From: CAYYWV01 sp964531525
GTDB taxonomy: Bacteria; Pseudomonadota; Alphaproteobacteria; JAAXGF01
DNA length: 11,345 bases
NCBI GenBank assembly: GCA_964531525.1
Contig: CAZHDF010000110.1
Location: 1-11,345 of the forward strand
Direction: 5' to 3'
Of this stretch, positions 8,408-11,345 are shown piece after piece (within the stretch, counting starts at the first letter, position 1; each line of letters starts with the position of its first letter). The notes under the pieces are model-generated. The model was not told the DNA's origin. It saw nothing but the letters and a program-made list of their open reading frames with translations, and ran no database searches. Position numbers and translations under genes: made by a program.

Positions 8408-8554
8408 CATACGTGTTGCACTTGTTTTGTGTTACCTAAATAATCGGCTCGCCGATTAGCTTAGTTATCCCCTGACAATGTAAACGTTATACCAACTGCG
8501 CCACGCATGGTGTGAGGCGTGGGACCAAGACTCTTTTTGTTAGAGGAAATAACT
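8408..8554 (+). promoter_or_regulatory. Structured cspA 5' leader, candidate thermosensor
   Basis: Three structural elements can be read. First, TAATCGGC-TC-GCCGATTA (8441-8458) is a perfect hairpin, extended by CTAA (8436-8439) pairing with TTAG (8461-8464). Second, CCACGC (8501-8506) pairs with GCGTGG (8517-8522). Third, AGTTAT (8463-8468) and CCT (8471-8473) are complementary to ATAACT (8549-8554) and AGG (8544-8546), that is, to the bases between the Shine-Dalgarno and the ATG and to the Shine-Dalgarno itself. A leader that hides or exposes the ribosome site with temperature is known for E. coli cspA; the parallel here is inferred from sequence. Confidence 0.45.
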
Positions 8555-8764
8555 ATGGCTACTGGTACCGTAAAATGGTTCAACCCCGCCAAGGGATTCG
8601 GATTCATCGAGCCGGAGGACGGCTCGAAGGACGCTTTCGTTCACATTTCGGCCGTCGAGCGCGCCGGACTGAGCACGCTTAGCGAAGGGCAGAAGGTCTC
8701 TTACGAGCTTCAGCCCGGACAGAACGGCAAATCTTCCGCCGAGAACCTGTCCATCGTCGACTAA
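8555..8764 (+). CDS. cspA: Cold-shock protein, CspA family
   Basis: The 69-residue protein is a single OB-fold cold-shock domain that binds single-stranded RNA and DNA and acts as an RNA chaperone. RNP1 is visible as KGFGFI (13-18) and RNP2 as AFVHI (27-31), and the N-terminal MATGTVKWFNPAKGFGF is typical of the family. The ATG at 8555 is chosen because AGAGGA lies nine bases upstream and the family begins here; a longer frame from 8519 adds unrelated residues. The long leader and strong promoter suggest regulated or high expression. Family members may be cold-induced or constitutive, and the sequence alone does not decide. The coding sequence uses less extreme GC at the third position than its neighbours, as often seen in highly expressed genes. 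Confidence 0.96.
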   Translation: MATGTVKWFNPAKGFGFIEPEDGSKDAFVHISAVERAGLSTLSEGQKVSYELQPGQNGKSSAENLSIVD

Positions 8765-8774
8765 CCGACAAGGC

Positions 8775-8802
8775 GCCGCCCCCGACTTCGGTCCGGGGCG
8801 GC
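8775..8802 (+). terminator. Stable hairpin with UUCG loop downstream of cspA
   Basis: GCCGCCCC (8775-8782) pairs with GGGGCGGC (8795-8802), and inside it GAC-TTCG-GTC caps the stem with the very stable UUCG tetraloop. It begins ten bases after the cspA stop. No T tract follows directly (the first run, CCTTTTC, is at 8827-8833), so it may be a 3' stabilising hairpin of the cspA mRNA and not a full terminator. Confidence 0.5.
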
Positions 8803-8909
8803 CGCCGCTCGACGCCGGCGACGCGGCCTTTTCGCGCTCGCCCGGCGGGTCGAGGGAAACGAACCGACGCCCCGCGTCGTTCCTTCGGCACCGATAAAAA
8901 CGACGAACA

Positions 8910-8937
8910 AAAAAGACAAACGGCGCGATGCGCCGTG
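8910..8937 (-). terminator. Minus-strand terminator-like hairpin
   Basis: ACGGCGC-ATC-GCGCCGT on the minus strand (8921-8937) is followed by TTGTCTTTTTT (8910-8920), a good intrinsic terminator shape. No minus-strand gene ends nearby. It could stop antisense or read-through transcription coming from the MetC-like gene, or be coincidental. Confidence 0.35.
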
Positions 8938-9056
8938 CCGTCGCCGATCCCGCGCGCCAGTCCGCGAGCGGTTCCGCCCGCGCGACGGCGTGCTTGCGCG
9001 ACGGAACGATCATTTCCGCCCGTGACCCCTCGAACCGAATGCGGAGGATTACCGAA

Positions 9057-9299
9057 ATGCGGAAGTCAGTGAAATCGAGGGCCGAGGCCCAGTTCGCCGC
9101 CCCCCAGAAGAAGGCCAAGCAGGCCCTCAAGGAAAAGGAAAAGGCGCGCCAGGAGATCGCCGAGCGCGTGGCGAAGCTGCGCGCCCTGCGCCTGGCCAAG
9201 GAAGCGGCCGACAAGGAAGCCGCCGAGGCGGCCGAGGCCGAAAAGGCGCTCGCCAAGAGCAAGAAAACGACGCGTCTGCCCCAGGCCCACCGCCGCTGA
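9057..9299 (+). CDS. Small Ala/Lys/Glu-rich hypothetical protein
   Basis: The product is 80 residues and its family is not identified with confidence. It is extremely rich in Ala, Lys, Glu and Arg: roughly residues 18-70 form one long predicted helix with KEKEKARQEIAERVAKLRAL and then alternating Ala/Glu blocks, followed by a basic tail (KSKKTTRLPQAHRR). This composition suggests a coiled coil or a nucleic-acid-associated protein, but no known domain is visible. There is no signal peptide, membrane segment or cysteine. ATG 9057 is preferred because GGAGG (9043-9047) lies nine bases upstream; a longer frame from 8928 has poor support. It follows cspA on the same strand after 292 bases and may be co-regulated with it. 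Small basic proteins near cold-shock genes occur in other alphaproteobacteria, as I recall. Confidence 0.7.
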   Translation: MRKSVKSRAEAQFAAPQKKAKQALKEKEKARQEIAERVAKLRALRLAKEAADKEAAEAAEAEKALAKSKKTTRLPQAHRR

Positions 9300-9303
9300 T
9301 CGC

Positions 9304-9321
9304 CGCGGCCCACGGGCCGCG
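9304..9321 (+). repeat. Hairpin after the small charged-protein gene
   Basis: CGCGGCCC-AC-GGGCCGCG is an eight-base-pair inverted repeat five bases after the stop codon. It has no T tract of its own and probably acts together with the terminator just downstream. Confidence 0.5.
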
Positions 9322-9337
9322 ACGCAACCCGATATCG

Positions 9338-9370
9338 ACGCGCGGCCGCGCCGTTTTATTTCGTTATTTT
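9338..9370 (+). terminator. Intrinsic terminator of the small charged-protein gene
   Basis: The palindrome GCGCGGCCGCGC (9340-9351) is followed by GTTTTATTTCGTTATTTT (9353-9370). The T-rich run ends three bases before the complement of the MetC stop codon, so it separates two convergent genes. On the minus strand no T tract follows, so it serves the plus-strand transcript. Confidence 0.6.
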
Positions 9371-9372
9371 CC

Positions 9373-10569
9373 CTATGCCGACGCCCGGGCCAGCCGCGCG
9401 AAACCCGCGTCGAGGTCGGCCTTGAGGTCGTCGATCGCCTCGAGTCCGACGTGGAAGCGCAGGAGCGGCCCCTCGGCCGTCCAGGGGATCGCCGTGCGCA
9501 GGGGGACGGTCGGCAGGACCAGACTTTCGTAGCCGCCCCAGGACGCCCCGATCCCGAAGTATTCGAGGCCGTCGACCATGGCCGCGAGCGCCGTCTCCGA
9601 GCAGGGCCGAAGCTCGACCGCGAACAGCCCCGAGGCGCCCGTGAAGTCGCGCTTCCAGATGGCGTGGCCGGGATCGTCGGGTAGCGCCGGGTGGAGAACG
9701 CGGACGACCTCGGGCCGCGCCTTGAACCAGGTCGCGAGCTCGATCGCCGCCTTCTGTTGGTGGCGCAGCCGCACCGCCATGCTGCGCAGGCCCCGCTGGC
9801 CGAGATAAAGGTCGTCGGGGCCGGCGCATTGGCCGAGCTCGCGGGTGGCCCGGCGCAACAGCGGCCAGGCGGCCTCGGTGGTCGCGACCATGCCCAGCAT
9901 GGCGTCCGAATGGCCGACGATGTACTTGGTCGCCGCCTGGATCGACATATCGGCGCCGAGCGCGAGCGGCTTGTGGAAGTACGGCGTCGCCCAGGTGTTG
10001 TCGACCAGCACCAGGGCGTCATGCGCATGGGCGACCTCGGCGATCGCCGGCAGATCCTGCATCTCGAAGGTCTGGGACGAGGGCGATTCGACATAGACCA
10101 CGCGGGTGTTCGGGCGGATCAGCTCGGCGATGCCGGCCCCGATCCGGGGCGGGTAATAGGTGGTCTCGACCCCGAAGCGCGTGAGCATGCCGTCGCAAAA
10201 GACGCGCACCGGCCGATAGACGCCGTCGGTGACGAGCGCGTGCTCGCCCGTCGAAAGACAGCCGAGCAGCGCGGTCGAGATCGCCCCCAGCCCCGAGGAA
10301 AAGGTCAGGCAATCATGCGCGCCCTCGAGCGCCGCCAACGCGTCCTCGAGCGCGCGCGCCGTGGGCGAGCCTTCGCGGCCATAATAGAAAAATCGCTCGC
10401 CGCGCTTGCGCGCCGCCATGGCCTCCTTCTGGGCCGCGAGGCTCGGGCGCAGCACGGTCGATGCATGAAAGACCGGCGGGTTGACCAGCCCCAGCCGCTT
10501 CGCTTCCTTGCGGCCGGCGGTCACGATCCGGGTTTCGTCGGCCATCGCCGGATCTTTCTTCTTGATCAT
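9373..10569 (-). CDS. metC: Cystathionine beta-lyase (MetC-type trans-sulfuration PLP enzyme)
   Basis: MetC cleaves cystathionine to homocysteine, pyruvate and ammonia in methionine synthesis; relatives also degrade cysteine. The 398-residue product fits the family length (E. coli 395). Visible features are YYGREGSPT (62-70, phosphate-contacting Tyr and Arg of the neighbouring subunit), FSSGLGAI (91-98), VDNTWATP (189-196, cofactor aspartate), Lys215 in QAATKYIVGHSDAM (Schiff base) and GASWGGYESL (342-351), a wording typical of MetC as opposed to MetB or MetZ. The start at ATG 10567-10569 is chosen for GGAAGGA ten bases upstream; a later ATG at 10543-10545 is possible, and a TTG at 10647 is unlikely. 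It is divergent from the rhodanese gene, which supports a sulfur-related role, possibly cysteine breakdown and not only methionine synthesis (inference). Confidence 0.9.
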   Translation of the reverse strand: MIKKKDPAMADETRIVTAGRKEAKRLGLVNPPVFHASTVLRPSLAAQKEAMAARKRGERFFYYGREGSPTARALEDALAALEGAHDCLTFSSGLGAISTALLGCLSTGEHALVTDGVYRPVRVFCDGMLTRFGVETTYYPPRIGAGIAELIRPNTRVVYVESPSSQTFEMQDLPAIAEVAHAHDALVLVDNTWATPYFHKPLALGADMSIQAATKYIVGHSDAMLGMVATTEAAWPLLRRATRELGQCAGPDDLYLGQRGLRSMAVRLRHQQKAAIELATWFKARPEVVRVLHPALPDDPGHAIWKRDFTGASGLFAVELRPCSETALAAMVDGLEYFGIGASWGGYESLVLPTVPLRTAIPWTAEGPLLRFHVGLEAIDDLKADLDAGFARLARASA

Positions 10570-10618
10570 TACGCTCGCGTCCTTCCACGCACTGTAAAAC
10601 GATTGAAAAAGCGCCCGT

Positions 10619-10647
10619 ATTAGTTCACAACGCCCCCGGTCGGGCAA
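10619..10647 (-). promoter_or_regulatory. Candidate promoter of the MetC-like gene
   Basis: Minus-strand TTGCCC (10642-10647), 17 bases, ACTAAT (10619-10624), each matching four of six consensus positions. The predicted start near 10612 gives a leader of about 43 bases. A divergent promoter for the rhodanese gene must lie at about 10660-10695, where only weak matches (TTCATT, 16 bases, TAGACT) are seen. Confidence 0.35.
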
Positions 10648-10731
10648 GAGGCCCGGCGATGGCGATTCATTTCGAAAAAATATGGTCTAGACTGCGGGCC
10701 GAACGATATCGCGCCACAGCCCTCGCCCGCC

Positions 10732-11345
10732 ATGCCCCGCACCGTTTCCGCGCCCGCGCTTCACGCCATGCTGACCGACGGCGGGGAAATCGCGCTTCTC
10801 GACGTCCGCGAGGAAGGCGTTTTTTGCCGCTCTCATATCCTGCGCGCCGTGCCCGCGCCGCTCAGCCGCCTGGAGCTGCGCATCAAAAGCCTGGTGCCGC
10901 GTCCCGGCTGCCGGATCGTGCTCTGCGACGGCGGCGACGAGGGGCTGGCGCCGCGCGCCGCCCGGCGGCTCGCGGCGCTCGGCTACGGCGACGTCGCGGT
11001 GCTCGCGCGCGGGGTCGCGGGCTGGGCGGACGCCGGGTTCGAGCTGTTCGCGGGCGTCAACGTGCCGAGCAAGGCGTTCGGCGAGTTCGTCGAGCACCGC
11101 TACGGCACCCCGCATATCGACGCCCGGACGCTCGCCCGGCGGATCGAGGCCGGCGAGGACATCGTCATCCTCGACAGCCGCCCCATGGACGAGTTCGCGC
11201 GCATGAGCATTCCGGGCGGCACCTGCGTGCCGGGGGCCGAGCTCGTCTACCGGGTCCACGACCTCGCGCCCTCGCCCGAGACCACCGTGGTGGTCAACTG
11301 CGCCGGGCGCACGCGCAGCATCATCGGCGCGCAATCGCTGATCAA
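10732..11345 (+). CDS. Multi-domain rhodanese-related sulfurtransferase, N-terminal part (3' end outside window)
   Basis: Rhodanese domains carry sulfane sulfur as a persulfide on a loop cysteine. The first 204 residues hold two tandem domains. The first, about residues 1-100, has LLDVREEG, Cys65 in the loop CDGGDEG and VAGWADAGFELF. The second, from about residue 125, has VILDSRPMDEFARMSIPGG and Cys190 in the loop CAGRTRS. Both cysteines are present, so both domains may be active. The second loop, CAGRTR, has the usual CxxGxR-like length and basic residues; the first is acidic, so the two probably differ in substrate. From recollection, alphaproteobacterial relatives have three or four such repeats and about 530 residues. 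The ATG at 10732 has no clear Shine-Dalgarno sequence. It is divergent from metC. The frame is still open at the window edge. Confidence 0.9.
   Translation, partial: MPRTVSAPALHAMLTDGGEIALLDVREEGVFCRSHILRAVPAPLSRLELRIKSLVPRPGCRIVLCDGGDEGLAPRAARRLAALGYGDVAVLARGVAGWADAGFELFAGVNVPSKAFGEFVEHRYGTPHIDARTLARRIEAGEDIVILDSRPMDEFARMSIPGGTCVPGAELVYRVHDLAPSPETTVVVNCAGRTRSIIGAQSLI

Noticed and set aside
8475..8515. tRNA-like D-arm on the minus strand (TGGCGCAGTTGGTATAAC) inside the cspA leader.
   Set aside because: No acceptor stem, anticodon arm or T-arm could be assembled around it, and the D-stem does not pair properly. It may be a chance match or part of the leader structure.
8408..8554. E. coli-type cold box in the cspA leader.
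   Set aside because: No TGACGTACAGA-like element could be found; the leader resembles E. coli cspA only in length and in folding potential.
10687..11334. Minus-strand open frame of 215 codons at the right edge.
   Set aside because: It is antisense to the rhodanese gene, whose two domains and active-site loops are clear on the plus strand.

Overview
The window is GC-rich throughout, with Shine-Dalgarno-led genes. Its gene set (Dps, MsrP, UvrB, CspA, a type I aspartate aminotransferase, a MetC-like lyase and a multi-rhodanese protein) suggests an alphaproteobacterium, possibly of the Rhodospirillales. That placement is inferred from protein style alone. No insertion sequence, phage gene, CRISPR array, rRNA or complete tRNA was found, so this reads as ordinary chromosome.

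Layout, left to right. The 3' end of an adenosine/adenine deaminase gene (+) converges on msrP (-), the periplasmic methionine sulfoxide reductase catalytic subunit. A Dps ferritin-like gene (-) follows, with a strong hairpin terminator and a recognisable promoter. Next is an aspartate aminotransferase gene (-). From 5933 down to 3330 on the minus strand lies the least understood part. Two paralogous DUF1538 membrane proteins are followed by a P-II-like protein and a two-CBS-domain protein, the last two overlapping by ATGA. A 68-residue DUF6494-like protein sits just downstream. A good promoter match lies just upstream of the first DUF1538 gene. The picture is a two-subunit membrane transporter encoded with two small-molecule-sensing regulators.

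uvrB (-) comes next and is divergent from cspA (+). Between them lie three palindromes, a near-consensus promoter and a leader of about 147 nt. That leader can fold so that it pairs with the cspA ribosome binding site. Downstream of cspA is a small, highly charged Ala/Lys/Glu-rich protein gene ending at a hairpin plus T-rich terminator. A MetC-type cystathionine beta-lyase gene (-) faces it and is divergent from a rhodanese-repeat protein gene (+) that runs off the right edge. These last two suggest a local sulfur amino acid theme.

Shared themes are oxidative and stress defence (MsrP, Dps, UvrB, CspA), sulfur and amino acid metabolism (aminotransferase, MetC, rhodanese), and the uncharacterised DUF1538/P-II/CBS operon, the most promising candidate for new biology here.
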